A DNA stretch of 64,000 nt from Umbelopsis isabellina (Eukaryota > Mucoromycota > Umbelopsidomycetes > Umbelopsidales > Umbelopsidaceae). The DNA is taken from contig JAEPQZ010000009.1 in NCBI GenBank assembly GCA_016758905.1, positions 1,115,625 through 1,179,624 of the forward strand, given 5' to 3'. The notes beneath the pieces were generated by a model. That model was not told the DNA's origin. It saw nothing but the letters and a program-made list of their open reading frames with translations, and made no database searches. Below, piece after piece: positions 40,151 through 51,865 of this stretch (position 1 is its first letter; every line of letters starts with the position of its first letter). The position numbers and the translations under genes are program-made.

Positions 40151-43100
40151 CTATATTTTCAGCACAGACGCACAGCGACCGCACAAGGTATTGTCTTTCT
40201 CGGAATGGTAGTTCCAGCATCTAGGGCATTTGTGAAGCACAGCTGGCTGTGCTGTGACAATGATGTTATCACCATTAACGACAGCGCATTCTCGTTGATA
40301 GCCTTTGGATACTGTTGCTGCTTCTTTCAAGTTAATTTTTGCATCAGAAGTGAGGAACAATGATGCAAGTTCAGTTTCTACAGGAAAGCAAAAATGGATT
40401 AGTCCGTAGGAACTACTTGAGGCCAGGCCAAAATGCTATTATCTGTACCATATTTCTGCAAAATAGCTGCAGTTTCTGACGAGGGGTTGGCACAATAGAC
40501 ATCAATGACAGCTTCTTGAGATGAACGAATAGTCCTGGAAGATAATGGTCAATTAATTACTGATGATCATTAAACTATGCAGTTATGCATGTTATCTTAC
40601 TTGTCTTGGCGGGCGAGCTCTAGAGCTTGATTGACTTCTCCCTTGACTGAGCGTAAAAGATCGTATTCAGCTTTCACCGTCGGATTATTCCATTGTGAAT
40701 TCTATTAACCAACAGACTGAAAGTTAGCACGAGTACATGCATATAAACCATATAATAACAAGATACTTGCAGCTTTGGGCCATCTTTCTTTAAATACTGA
40801 GGATTGAGGCTGCTCTGTAAGGCTCTTGTATTGTTCGTAGATCTCTTCAGCGGTATGACAAGCAACAGGTGCCAAAGTCAAAGTGTATGCGTTTACAATC
40901 TACAAATTGAAATATAACTTAACTGCCGCTTCATACAGGTCATGCGCTTAATTTTACACTTACAGCTGCTAACACGGTCTGTGCAGTGCGTCGCGTCATG
41001 GCATCTTTGGTATCATTATATAAGCGATCCTTTACAACGTCGAAGTAGAAGGAAGACAAGGCGTTTGAATTGAAGTTCTGCAAAGCTTGCATAGCCCCGT
41101 TAAAGTTGTACGCTTCGTAAGCCTCTGTCATGGTATCTGTGAAGCGGTTGAGCTCGTGCAACATATATTGGTCTACATGCTTGAGCTGCTCGTATGGAGC
41201 GGCTTTTGTAGAATCAAAATCTGAAAGGTTTCCAAGCATAAAGCGTACAGTAGTACGAACTTTGCGCATGACCTCGGAAACTTGAGCTGCAGATGGTAGA
41301 AAATGCCATTAATCTCAAACAGTATTAAACACCCATAAAGATACTACGAAGCTTACCAATGACATTAGGCCCAACACTGACATCTCTGGTAAATTCGGTA
41401 CTGGCCACCCATAAACGTAGAATATCGGTACCATATGCAGGGTTCTTCTTGAGGTCCTTACCACCTTTTGTGATAGAAGACGGCAAGATGATATTACCCA
41501 GACTCTTCGACATTTTGAGGCCTCGTTCATCCAAGAGAAAACCATGTGTTAACAAGGTGGAATACGGAGATTTGGACTTTACAGCAACTACGATATAGAG
41601 TTAGATTTGTAAAGTTGTTGGACATTAAACGTCATGAATTACTCACTGCTAGTTAACAAAGACGATTGGAACCAGCCGCGATGTTGGTCGCTTCCTTCCA
41701 AATAAAGATCGGCAATAGGCTTGGAAGGGTCTCTACAAAATGCTGCGTCAGTGAACGTAACAAAGGCATCACTAAACGTGTCACAATGACCGACCTTCCT
41801 TCTAAGCCGTCCACCAAAGTCCAAGACGTGCCACTGTCAAACCAAACATCCATGGTATCGTATCCTCGAAAGTATTTCTCTCCATTGGTCTTATACTCTG
41901 GCGCTACAAATAACATATCGTCATTTTCGGTCCACCAGCTATCAATACCCTTTTCATCGATCATCTTGATGATATGTGCAATAGAGGTATCAGTGAGAAG
42001 AGGCTTGCCATCTTCATTGTTGTACAGTACGGGAATAGGTACACCCCATGCTCTTTGACGTGAGATACACCATTCTTTCCGAGACAGAGTAAACTGTTCT
42101 AAGCGGCGTGAGGCTAAATTTCCAATATCAAGAAAGTGGTCAATGACGGAAGGCAATGCAAGTTTAAATCTTTGAGCTACACATACAAACGCTTGGGATC
42201 ATTCGAACATCCCCTAGGGCTTTGACAGCGTCTTGCTGAAGATCACCAACGTTGGCAAACCATTGGGCTGTAGCTCGAAGCATGACAGGTTTTTTGGTGC
42301 GCCAATCGTATGGATACTTGTGCTTGTATGGCTCTTCCTTGACCAATCCCTTGACTTCCTTGAGATAATCAATCACAGCTGAATTTCCTTCCTCAAATGC
42401 AAACAATCCTTGAAACTGCTTTCCTGCATCAGCGGTGAAGTAACCTTCACCATTTACAGGGCTAAAGGGCAAGATACCAAGTTCGCGGCAAGCTTCATAA
42501 TCCTCCATACCATGTCCTGGCGCCGTGTGCACCAAACCTGTTCCAGACTCAGCTGTTACATGTTGCGCTGAAATGACAGGCATTGTCTCGCCATTCAGTA
42601 CATGTTTATAAGTAGCACCAACCAAATCGGCGCCAGTGATTTCGCCAAGGCTGTTATGCTCGACTGCATCCAACTTGGCTAAAACACTTTCGACCAGATC
42701 CTTAGCCACAATATAGGTCTCATTATTAGATTCCTTCGTTTTCACATCAAGCACGGTATAAATCAAATCGTTATGCACTGAGATGGCTCGGTTTGCCGGC
42801 AATGTCCACGGTGTTGTTGACCAGATCAATGCATACAGTGGCGACGCTGAGTTCCTTTTGATGCTCTCTAAAGCTTTTCCTTGAAACATATGATAAATGT
42901 TATTTTAATTTTTTTCAACAATCATCATTACTGATTGGTACTTACCAGCTTCAACAATTGGAAAACGAACATATACGGATCGAGACAAATGGTGGTCATT
43001 GTATTCTAGCTCAGACTCCGCTAACGCAGTTCTGTAAGGAAGGCCAAGTCAGCAATATGGCAATACAAAGAAACCCAGGGAAAAATAAATACTAACTGTG

Positions 43101-44180
43101 ATGATGGTGACCAATATACTGGCTTCAACTGGCGATAGATATAACCTGATGACAGTTCATGAGTCAACCTAACCATGTGGTCCGTGCGTTTTCATGAGTA
43201 ATATTGTACCTTTTTTCACCATTTCATTAAACACACGCAGTTGGCGAATCTCGAATCCTTTGTCTTTGTGGGGGAGAGGTATGAGTCACAGGATATTACC
43301 AAGATTTTGGCATGGGTCAAACTTCTAACTTACCCAGTGTCTTGTAAGGATTGTCCCAATCACCCATTACTCCCCAACTCATGAAATCGGCTTTTTGTTT
43401 CTCGACTTCCTTCAGTGCACGCTCTTTGGCGACACGGCGAATGTCTGAGGGCTTCATTTTTTTGGATTCGGTTGACTGGAGGGGATTGTGTTAGTAAAAT
43501 TTATTCGACCCTCCGATCTTGGAATTTGATTTCACGCACCTTTAGACTCTCAAGAGCTTTCAACTCAATAGGCAGTCCGTGACAATCCCATCCTGGAATG
43601 TAACTGGATGAAGTCAACTAACTGTCCAGTTGCCTTATGTATGTCTCTGTGTACTTACTGCACTTTGTGTCCCTGGAGGACTTTGTATCTTATAATGATG
43701 TCTTTCAAAATCTTGTTCAGAGCGTGCCCTGAATAAAATTTTGTTAGCTGGATGTCGACACCTTTCACGACCATTTCACGTTTAATTACCCATATGGACA
43801 TCGCCGTTGGCATATGGTGGGCCATCATGGAGAACAAATAATTCTTTTGGGTTGTTCTTGAGCTATTTCAACGTAAATTGTTAGGTCCAGGTCCCATATA
43901 GACTTCTGCCTATCAGGGGGATGCCATTTTGACTCACCTGCCACTGATACAAGTCTTTGGTACAACGATCCCGAAACATATGTTCCCGTTTTGCTGCGTC
44001 TGCTCGCAACGGAAAGGGTGTTTTGGGCAGCAGGAGTGTTGGAGAATATGTATTTTTGGCAGGCTGCTTGCCTGGAGCAGCAGCTTTGAGAAGGGCCGAT
44101 TGATGCATTGCACGACAAGACAAAATAAATCTAGAGTTCTTGCCCAGTGGTATGCGGGCATATGCCTGAGTGCAGCTCAT
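40151..44180 (-). CDS. ISM1: mitochondrial isoleucyl-tRNA synthetase
   Basis: Charges mitochondrial tRNA-Ile. I read 17 exons: complement(join(40151..40377,40449..40534,40601..40701,40771..40899,40964..41286,41357..41587,41647..41732,41795..42113,42187..42879,42946..43031,43097..43145,43210..43263,43334..43475,43540..43603,43659..43728,43790..43862,43938..44180)), 991 aa. A Ser/Ala/Arg-rich presequence is followed by the HIGH motif as HMGH in [35 protein letters not shown] in the editing domain, [25 protein letters not shown], and the C-terminal zinc finger CPRCWNY...CGRC. One intron (40702-40770) uses a GCAAGT donor. Confidence 0.95.
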
Positions 44181-44354
44181 ATTTATATATATACAGGAGA
44201 GCTTTTATGGATTCACAAGGTTTATCATAAATGGTCAACTTGACAGTGGCTTGAACAATGGTCGTAAAATGAACAGCAGTCAGAAAAAAAAAAGTGAGTC
44301 AAGGAATGTTCAATCGCAGACAAAGACGTTGTGTCCCGGCAATCAATAGTCCGC
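44181..44354. promoter_or_regulatory. shared divergent promoter of ISM1 and IMP1
   Basis: Only 174 bases separate the two divergent start codons. A TATATATA-like stretch at 44191-44201 lies near the ISM1 start and an A-run sits at 44285-44293. No separate gene fits. Confidence 0.55.
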
Positions 44355-45041
44355 ATGAATGCACTGCGAAGAGCAGGCTATGTAGTGCAGTTTGCCTGCC
44401 TTATTCACCTTTTCCACCAGAATGTTGGCGAATTAACTTATGTAAGCTCGTATTGACTTGTACGTATTGGCACCCCCTTATATACTGACAATTTGTTCCT
44501 CAGTGCATGGGGCCGTCGATGCTGCCCACATTTAACATGGATGGCGATATTGTGGCTATTGAGCACCTATCTAAAAAGTTCAAAAAGCTTACAGTAGGAG
44601 ACGTTGTGGTATGCATATCGCCTGTCAATCCTGGGCGTGCAGTGTGCAAACGTATCTTGGGCATGGTAACAGAAATGTATATAAAGGTACAAGACGCTAT
44701 AGCATTTGCTTAACAGATTTCTTATTATTTTCAGGCAGGAGACCATGTATGCGAAGATCCGACATTGGTAGAGAAGGAACGGAAGTACATTGATGTTAGT
44801 GCCTATCTATTTGCATTCACTATTGACGCCGTTCAACAACGAAATTAATCACCGCGTGTTTTGTTACTGACAGGTACCCGATGGTCATGTCTGGCTAAGT
44901 GGAGATAATTTAAGCAACTCCAACGACTCTAGAACCTATGGGCCGGTTCCCTATGGTCTCATTCGTGGTAGAGTGTTTGCACGAGTGTGGCCAGATCCAG
45001 GGTGGATCAATAACAACTTTTTGCCTTATAACTATTCATAG
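44355..45041 (+). CDS. IMP1: mitochondrial inner membrane peptidase subunit 1
   Basis: Signal-peptidase-type serine protease that removes sorting signals of intermembrane-space proteins. I read join(44355..44441,44504..44665,44735..44794,44874..45041), 158 aa. The catalytic Ser is in [10 protein letters not shown] (Ser34) and the general-base Lys in RAVCKRILG (Lys78); the SGDN-S-DSR-YGPVP box follows near the C-terminus. An N-terminal hydrophobic stretch anchors it. The start at 44355 was chosen because it gives the family's short leader and [18 protein letters not shown] matches family spacing. An upstream ATG at 44304 is in another frame. Confidence 0.9.
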
Positions 45042-45742
45042 AAAATGTACTGCCGCTGCCGCTTTTGTAGTTTGCCTTGATTTTTTCCATTTCTCATGTT
45101 TTACTGTTCAGATACCAAATGCCATAAAACCTCAGTTATTGTTAATCTACATGAGCAGGATCCAGATCATTACAACACAGCATTAACAAATGATGTTGGG
45201 ACTTGGATGTGGTAGACAGAATGGGAAAAAGATTTTTTTGTTTAAAAAGAAAATAAGCAATTGGTAAGATAATAGGAATAATATAATGATAAGATATGCA
45301 TCGCTATAAATGAAATGAAAAGAAAAAAAAAAATAGTGAGAAAACAAAAAAGGAGTTCAAGAGAGAAAAGAGGGGACATTGCTAATACGAATACAACATA
45401 AAAAGATAACAAATATTCAAAACGTAGATGTAAGGGAGAAAAAACTGAAGCAGTGACGATGTAAAGAAAAATAAAAAGGAAGTAATGATGAAGAAACACA
45501 GAATGAAATAGGGAACATCTAAGAGATATAAAGCAAATAGTAGCAATGGAAAAGAAAAAACTGATCACAATGAGTTGGAGTGTTTGGGGAGAGGGGGCAA
45601 GGCAAATGTGTGGTAAAAAGACGAGGGATAAATGGAAACAAAGTAGCACTACGAATTATACTAACACAAAAAGGAAGAAGTAATGCAATAAAGATATTTT
45701 CAAAAACGGAAATAACAAAAAAATAACATTGGGATAGAAGTA

Positions 45743-45776
<34 letters not shown>

Positions 45777-45786
45777 GGGATGGCCC
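45042..45786. other. convergent 3' region with purine/pyrimidine strand bias
   Basis: Between the 3' ends of IMP1 (plus) and the RRM gene (minus). From about 45230 to 45730 the plus strand is almost pure A and G, so the minus-strand transcript of the RRM gene would carry a long U/C-rich 3' UTR. Minus-strand open frames here (such as 45242-45649) are by-products of that composition. Confidence 0.55.
45742..45776. repeat. GGCT tetranucleotide microsatellite
   Basis: About eight tandem copies of GGCT, just downstream of the RRM gene stop codon on the minus strand (AGCC in the transcript). Confidence 0.9.
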
Positions 45787-47759
45787 TTATTGAGCAAAAA
45801 TACCGTTCATGCGCCAGTTGGGATCAGGATCGCTGGCATCGTTGCTAGGTCCATTGGGACTAACACTTTGCAAGCCCTTGCTGACATCGGGCCATCCCAT
45901 ATCGACAGGGCGGTTAAGCAAATCGAAAGAGTCAATAGGTTGCGATTGTAAAAATGCAGATGGTACATTGGTTGGTGAAAGCAAACTACGATTGAGCGAG
46001 TTGGAAGATGCAGAATAAGGTGAATAACTCGAAGTAAGTGAAGGTTGAGCAAAATTGACTGATTGGCGAGGAGGCGATCTTGGCGTAGCAGTGTATGCTA
46101 CCTGCTCGGAAGCTAAATGGTTGCTTGGATAATTTAGCCCATCGTTCGACACAGACCGGAATACCGCCGACATTAAAGGTTGGCTTTGTTGTTGAGCAAA
46201 AGAAGCCGTTTGCATGGATGGTTGTCCTAGTCGTTGCTGTTGCATATGAGTAACGGATTTGTCACTTTGGGACCGGCCCCACGACAATCTGATTCTCGAA
46301 CCATTGATTTGGAAACCATTCATTTGTTGAATAGCTATCTCTGCTGATGCACGATGAACGTATTGAACAAAACCGCAACCCTTTCCTGCAGGAATTTTGA
46401 CATAGGTGATTTCACCGAATGGTGAGAATACCAAGCGCAGTTCGTCTTCGTTCACAGGCGAAGATAATCCTCCAACAAATACAGTGGTGTTGTTGGGATC
46501 TTGAAATTGCTGTTGCATAACTGCAGGTGGAGTAGTTTGTTGTTGATGCATTAAGATTTGTTGTTGTTGCTGCTGTTGTTGTTGCTGTTGTTGTTGCTGT
46601 TGCTGAAGAATGACCGCATGGTTTCTGTTGCTATTCTTTGGCGTAGCCATTGAAACTCTCATTGGTCGGCTGCCGCAGTAAACACCTTGCATTTCGATCA
46701 AAGCTCGTTGCTGTTCGGATTGTTCATGGAAACGGACAAAGCCATATCCTCTTGGCATACCAGTGTTTGGGTCGGTCATAATTTTGGCAGATTTGCAAGA
46801 TGCATAACGACTTTGAAAAATGGACTGGACAATTCAACAATAAGTACACTTGATTTGACCAAAGGGGGGGGGCCGAAAATAAGAATCACCCATAAAATTT
46901 AAAAAATATTAGTAACTTACCAACAGCATCAATTCAGACACTTCATTGCTCAAATCTCCAACAAATAAACTGTACTCTGGAGCCCTGTCCTCTCTATAAA
47001 GCGATGGAAATTTACGTAAGCAAGATTTTTTCACCAGTATGTTCTTAATGATTTCATTCTTACAATTCGTACCTCCTATCGTTCAACCCACCACCTGAAG
47101 CCCAATTCAATTTGAAAACTTTGTTGGTGTTGGGTATGAGACTGCCATTGACAGTGGCCAAAATCTTGGCGGCTGTTTGGGCATTGGCGAAATCAACAAA
47201 AGCATAAACAGAGCTATAGAGAAGTCAAGGGGGAGGGAAAAAAAAAAAGTGCCAAGCACAAGTAAGTAAAATAAACTCAGGGATATCACAAAGCTGGACG
47301 TACGCAACCAGTCGATACCATATAAAAGATAATCAACTTACCCAGTAACTTTATCTCTAATGAGTTTCACCACCACTTGTTCGCCGAGATTGTACCAGAG
47401 CTGACGAATGAAAGTTTCGTCCATCCATGGTTCTAACTCGCCCATCCTATTTAAGGTTTATCGTTACAATGAGTCAAGTTGGGCATGAGAAGGGCACAAG
47501 TCAAGGTGGGAATGAACAGTTGACAATGGCGCAGTAAAATCACATTCGAGGCAAAGTGCAATAAAGTTGAGAAAGACGAGATACCGTTGGTTAGTCATTA
47601 ATATTCATTTACGTGTTGGCATTGAGCATGCTGAGTCATTCAGGGAAATGATGATTATTACCATAATGTGGTTTTGTCTGAAGGGAGCATGTGAGCTGAC
47701 TGTTGCTGTTGAGGCGGCAGTGGCTGAAGAGGTGGTTGAAAGTCGTACTGAAAAGCCAT
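45787..47759 (-). CDS. three-RRM RNA-binding protein, Nam8/Csx1/TIA-1 type
   Basis: I read complement(join(45787..46824,46921..46993,47073..47213,47342..47446,47662..47759)), 484 aa. RRM1 contains GSVYAFVDFANAQTAAK and IPNTNKVFKLNWA. RRM2 contains SLFVGDLSNEVSE and GYGFVRFHEQSEQQRAL. RRM3 contains TVFVGGLSSPVNEDELR and GCGFVQYVHRASAEIAI, ending RLSWGRS. A run of 16 Gln (46558-46605, mixed CAA/CAG) separates RRM2 and RRM3. The order and linkers match the Nam8/Ngr1/Csx1 and TIA-1 group, which bind U-rich RNA in splicing or mRNA stability. The C-terminal part is Ser/Pro/Asn-rich. Confidence 0.9.
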
Positions 47760-48821
47760 TGAAGAGCTTTTGAAGAACGATGACAATGAAAGGGAGGAAA
47801 AGAACTGATGCAACGAGTAGGGAAAAAAAAAGAAAAAAGGAAAGGAAAAAAAAAAAATTGTCGCAGCTCAAATCGTTGTGTGTGGCTTGACTGTCTTCAA
47901 ATTATACCAGCACCTGGAAAATACAAAGTTTGATGATAGGCCTTGCGCGCAAAGTCACTCAAAAGATGCGATGCAAGAAACCAAAAAAATATATGAAAAG
48001 ATGGTTATGTATATGATAGTTCTCAATTTTTGCTATCAACAAATTACTCTGTACCAAACCGTATGACGGTCAGGAGATGCTTTTTTTTTTTTTACGGGTC
48101 AAGTCACAGCCCTGGGGCGGCACAGCAAAGCACCTGCTGGTGTGGTCTGGTCGCTTGCTCCTGTTTTCCCTCTGCTGTGCTCTGCTCTTCGCGAAAACTA
48201 GAAAATTTTGAGTCATCCAAAAACCTTGAAAAAATTTCCCAAATATCCATGGCTCAGTGTGCTGGTCTAATCACTCTAAACCTCTTCCGCTATTCCATTG
48301 CGCTTGATTTCAATTATAACCAATGCAACTTTTCTACTGCTTGAAAGACCACGTGTTATGTCTCTGTATAGCCCTGCGCACAGATCACATTTCTCGCCAT
48401 ACAACAACTTCTTGCTTTTGGGCCAAGGCAAATTTTTAGGGAGTAGGATAAAAAAAATATTGGGGCGGTAGAGGTCCGTGCTCAACCTGCACATCCCATA
48501 TCTTACATCATGTGAAAAGGGCCATGGATAAACTTTTTACATCTAGCTGGGCAGCAATCATTGTTCTATGAGCTGCTTTACTCCATCCTATAACCTTAAA
48601 TTCGGTGCCATTTGTAACAATTCACCCCTATCTCGTTATAATCTGAACGCTTTGCAGCAACAAAATTTACTGTCATTTTGGTATGTGTCATCATTTATGA
48701 CTTTTGCTCCTGTTCTGCTTGCAAAAAGGGTTTATCTAAAATTCAGGTACTATTTTGCAATACATATAAACTACAATTTGCTTTGATTTGGGTGGTTTGT
48801 CCTTTTTTCTATGTGAATTAT
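47760..48821. other. intergenic region, no supported gene
   Basis: Upstream of the RRM gene (minus) and downstream of the minus-strand gene beginning at 49637. A-runs at 47820-47860 and a T-run at 48080-48091 stand out. Short frames show no family features. Confidence 0.4.
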
Positions 48822-49637
48822 CTATTTTTTGGCAGAAACCGGTTTGCTTCCCGTAGCGGCGGTGGAAAGCGTTGCCAAGAAGCTGTTCTTTTCTGGTAAG
48901 GAGTATGTGGCGTTCTGTCCAACAAGTCGCTCAACGATTTGTGCATTAAACTGTCCTGCGCTCTGACAGCCCTGAACGTTTAAGTATCTATCATAATCAC
49001 CACCCTGTATCTCCAGTCGCTGAGCAACACGCTCATCTTCAGTCATCTCTTGATCAGTGACTGTGGTGATGACTCCTTGGTGAGAGACAGTGTTGAAGGA
49101 AGACCAATCAATATCCTTGGATACGAAGGCTGAGGCTTTGGGAAGTGGGCCACGCTCGGTTTGCCCTTGTCTACCACTAAACGTGTTTCTCTTTCTCTCT
49201 CTTCTACGCCCATTGTCCAGTGATTTTTTATCCGATGCTGATGCAGAGTTTTGGTATTTTCCGGATGCTTTCTTGTTATTGGGAGCCTCCACAGCATCAT
49301 CAAACTGACCAGGTTGACCAGCTTGGCTAGCTTGGCTAGCTTGGCCAGCGGGCTTGCCATCACGACGATTTCGGTTAAACTTTTGTGGTCTTTGGTTATT
49401 TCCTTGTCTGTTTGATTGCGCTTTCTTCTGTGCATTGGACAAAAAAGTGGCAAATGGGTCGTCAGCAGCAAGAGGACGCCCTCTACCAGCACCACCACCT
49501 AGACGTTGAGATAATGACTTGGGCTTGGCATCCTTGTCGCTTTGCTTTGTAGCTGCTATCGACATACTGCGCTGTATGTTGCATGCTGGCAATTGCTTTA
49601 GGCTTTGCAGCGATTTTAAACTGGAATTTCTGAGCAT
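48822..49637 (-). CDS. putative mitochondrial protein, basic and low-complexity middle
   Basis: Intronless, 271 aa. The start at 49637 gives an amphipathic, Arg/Lys/Ser N-terminus with no acids for 30 residues (MLRNSSLKSLQSLKQL...), typical of mitochondrial import. The middle is very basic and Gln/Asn/Gly-rich, with the short repeat SQA in GQASQASQAGQ. The C-terminal 110 residues look folded (KDIDWSSFNTV, LEIQGGDYDRYLNVQG, IVERLVGQNATYSLPEK). I do not recognise a family with confidence; a mitoribosomal or RNA-associated protein is plausible from composition alone. Confidence 0.65.
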   Translation of the reverse strand: MLRNSSLKSLQSLKQLPACNIQRSMSIAATKQSDKDAKPKSLSQRLGGGAGRGRPLAADDPFATFLSNAQKKAQSNRQGNNQRPQKFNRNRRDGKPAGQASQASQAGQPGQFDDAVEAPNNKKASGKYQNSASASDKKSLDNGRRRERKRNTFSGRQGQTERGPLPKASAFVSKDIDWSSFNTVSHQGVITTVTDQEMTEDERVAQRLEIQGGDYDRYLNVQGCQSAGQFNAQIVERLVGQNATYSLPEKNSFLATLSTAATGSKPVSAKK

Positions 49638-50416
49638 GATGGCAAAGGTACGATTCAGCCCTGTCTCAAAAAAAAAAAAAAAATAAGCGTCACGAATTTG
49701 TTGGCTGCAAGGCCGGGCAAACTTTTTTAAAATTCCGCCCAAAATCCTGAACTCAATGATACGGGGAAAGAGAACCAAGCAGCCAAAGTGGATTGTTAGG
49801 CGTAACAAATCTTGAAAGCTTTGGTTACTTTATATCCTAAAAGCTGTTATCATAAATAAGCAATGTTATTTAAAACTTTGAATGTATCTAGACTGTGATA
49901 TTTTCGCAAGTATACCTTTTGCGTTTAATGTATAAAGATTGTGCTACAATTTGGCCCTCCGTTTCATTGTGCTGCTCTTTGGGAATATAAGTGCTACTAT
50001 CTTGTACCAATTTATTTATTTGAAACACCATTAGTTGAAGAAGCCAGGTACGCACATGCAGTACAGTATGTTTCTAACATTCATTTGATATCCATTTCGT
50101 GATATTCAAGACTAACATGTATACAAACTTGAAAGGACAAATATGCCACAATGTAAGCAGTAATATTAACGTTACTTTTACTTTCACATTTGAGATACTT
50201 TTCTTCAGCAAGCAGTATCTGTTCGATAAAGACATATGATTTGCAGACGCCATGACGTAAAAACCTCAACTACACACCATCGTAAATCAAGTCGCAGACC
50301 ATCAGCTCTGAGAAAATTTTTCAATTAGTCCCCCTCCTTCGCAAGGAATCGACGATACTTTAATATATGTGTGGAATGCGATAAATGCAAGTATGGTTGG
50401 AATCCTTAGCCGCATA
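49638..50416. other. intergenic region, no supported gene
   Basis: Upstream of the previous gene and downstream of the TLC gene, both on the minus strand. AT-rich; the minus frame at 50081-50269 has no family features. Confidence 0.4.
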
Positions 50417-51741
50417 TTATTCGGCTTTTTGGGCCAACGGCTGAGCTAAAGGTTGAGTGACCGACTGAGTTACCGGCTGTGCCGGCAGCGGCTTGCCAGA
50501 AAAGCGGCTGATCACCATGCGAATCATTAAGCCAAACCAATACACATTGAGGCAATTGAGAATGATATTTGCTGAGCCATAAGCTACCATGTCTGTAAGC
50601 GGTTCAATGTATTTAGCAATTGTGCGTGTGGTAAAATACTTGTAGCAAAAGAGACTTACAAAGTAAGGGAACTCGGTCTCGTGCTTGATAAACCGCAGCT
50701 ATTGAAAATGTGTTAGTTTAAACGGCCATTGCTTACCCATTAGCTTCTCAACTCTCTAAAAATATCACTTACTCCAACATTCGACTGACATTGTCAAACC
50801 ATATACAATTCTTGCTCCAAAAAAGGTACATAAGAGAACGATGCCGTTCAACAATTGAATTCTGCTGCCGGTCCAGCCAAGCTTATCCATGAACCAATTG
50901 AAATTCAGAAACGGAGTACTCAATTCGTACATCATGAACACAGCTCCATAATAGTTGAAGAATGGACGCTACGAAAAGCACAAGGCGGTTAAGTTGACAG
51001 TAAAAAAAAACATTTGCGTACCAACCCTCTTATCAACTGTATCACTTACATAGGCTAATATAAATACAAGAAATGAAGCCACGCCGTGAAATGCCATACC
51101 GATTCCTTGATACTTGATGTATCTGATGCCTGTTACCATATCCCATAAGAAGTAACTGTACATCGAAAGTGGAAGTCAGCCATTTTTGACTACGTTACAC
51201 AGATCTGAAATTTTGCCCCCAAAAGCTGGAATCTTTGTTTCGTCTTACCCGCATGATAATGAGTTGATGTTCATGAGTCGGGCGCTGTATCCAAACACAC
51301 GATCGTCAGAAAGCTCTCCGCTATACAAGTTGATGAACGCTCCTATAACCGTCGTTATGCAGTGCACTAGTGATACAACGTGTATATTCCAATTGAGTTC
51401 ATTGAACTATGAAACATCAAGGGAAAATATATTAGAGCCCATTTTTTCTCCAGACAGCTGATTTTTTGGGGAAAAGCCCAGAGTATCATGGTAAAATAAC
51501 TTACCCCTCGAAATCGTTTGAACGTCTTTGGGAACAATTGCCGAGATACGACTCGTGAGACTTCGAAAATTATACTACAACCTAGCGTGCTAGCAAGGAT
51601 GACATGCCTAATAGGATGAATTCAACATTAGTATTTTCTGAGATGCCAGATCTAAGGGTCATCATAGGGATGATTGAATACATGCCAATGGTATTTCAAC
51701 ATTGGCAGAGCAAGCCAGTCAAATATATTGCTAGTAGCCAT
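50417..51741 (-). CDS. TLC-domain membrane protein (TMEM56/TLCD4-like)
   Basis: I read complement(join(50417..50592,50660..50698,50773..50968,51050..51155,51249..51406,51505..51607,51686..51741)), 277 aa. The TLC fold is recognised by NWNIHVVSLVHC, LSDDRVFGYSARLM, GYFLWDM, GMAFHGVASFLVF and FNYYGAVFMMYELSTPFLNFNWF, across several hydrophobic helices. The tail is Pro/Gln-rich (QPLAQPLAQ). Relatives act in membrane lipid composition, sensing or transport; ceramide synthases are distant cousins. The first intron fits only if its donor is GC (GCATGT); the GT donor four bases on breaks the frame. Confidence 0.8.
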
Positions 51742-51865
51742 TTTTACAAGGGTAATTGAGGGGTAAAGTAAAAGAGAGCTAAAAGAAAGTTACAAGTTTC
51801 TTTCGGACGCCGTGACAGCAAAAGAAATATGAAAAGCCTAATGAAATATCATTGGTCGGCCAATA

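Noticed and set aside
45242-45797. Two minus-strand frames (135 and 92 codons), one reading Ala-Ser-Gln-Pro repeats
   Set aside because: They arise from the pyrimidine-rich strand and the GGCT microsatellite; starts are not supported and composition is low-complexity.
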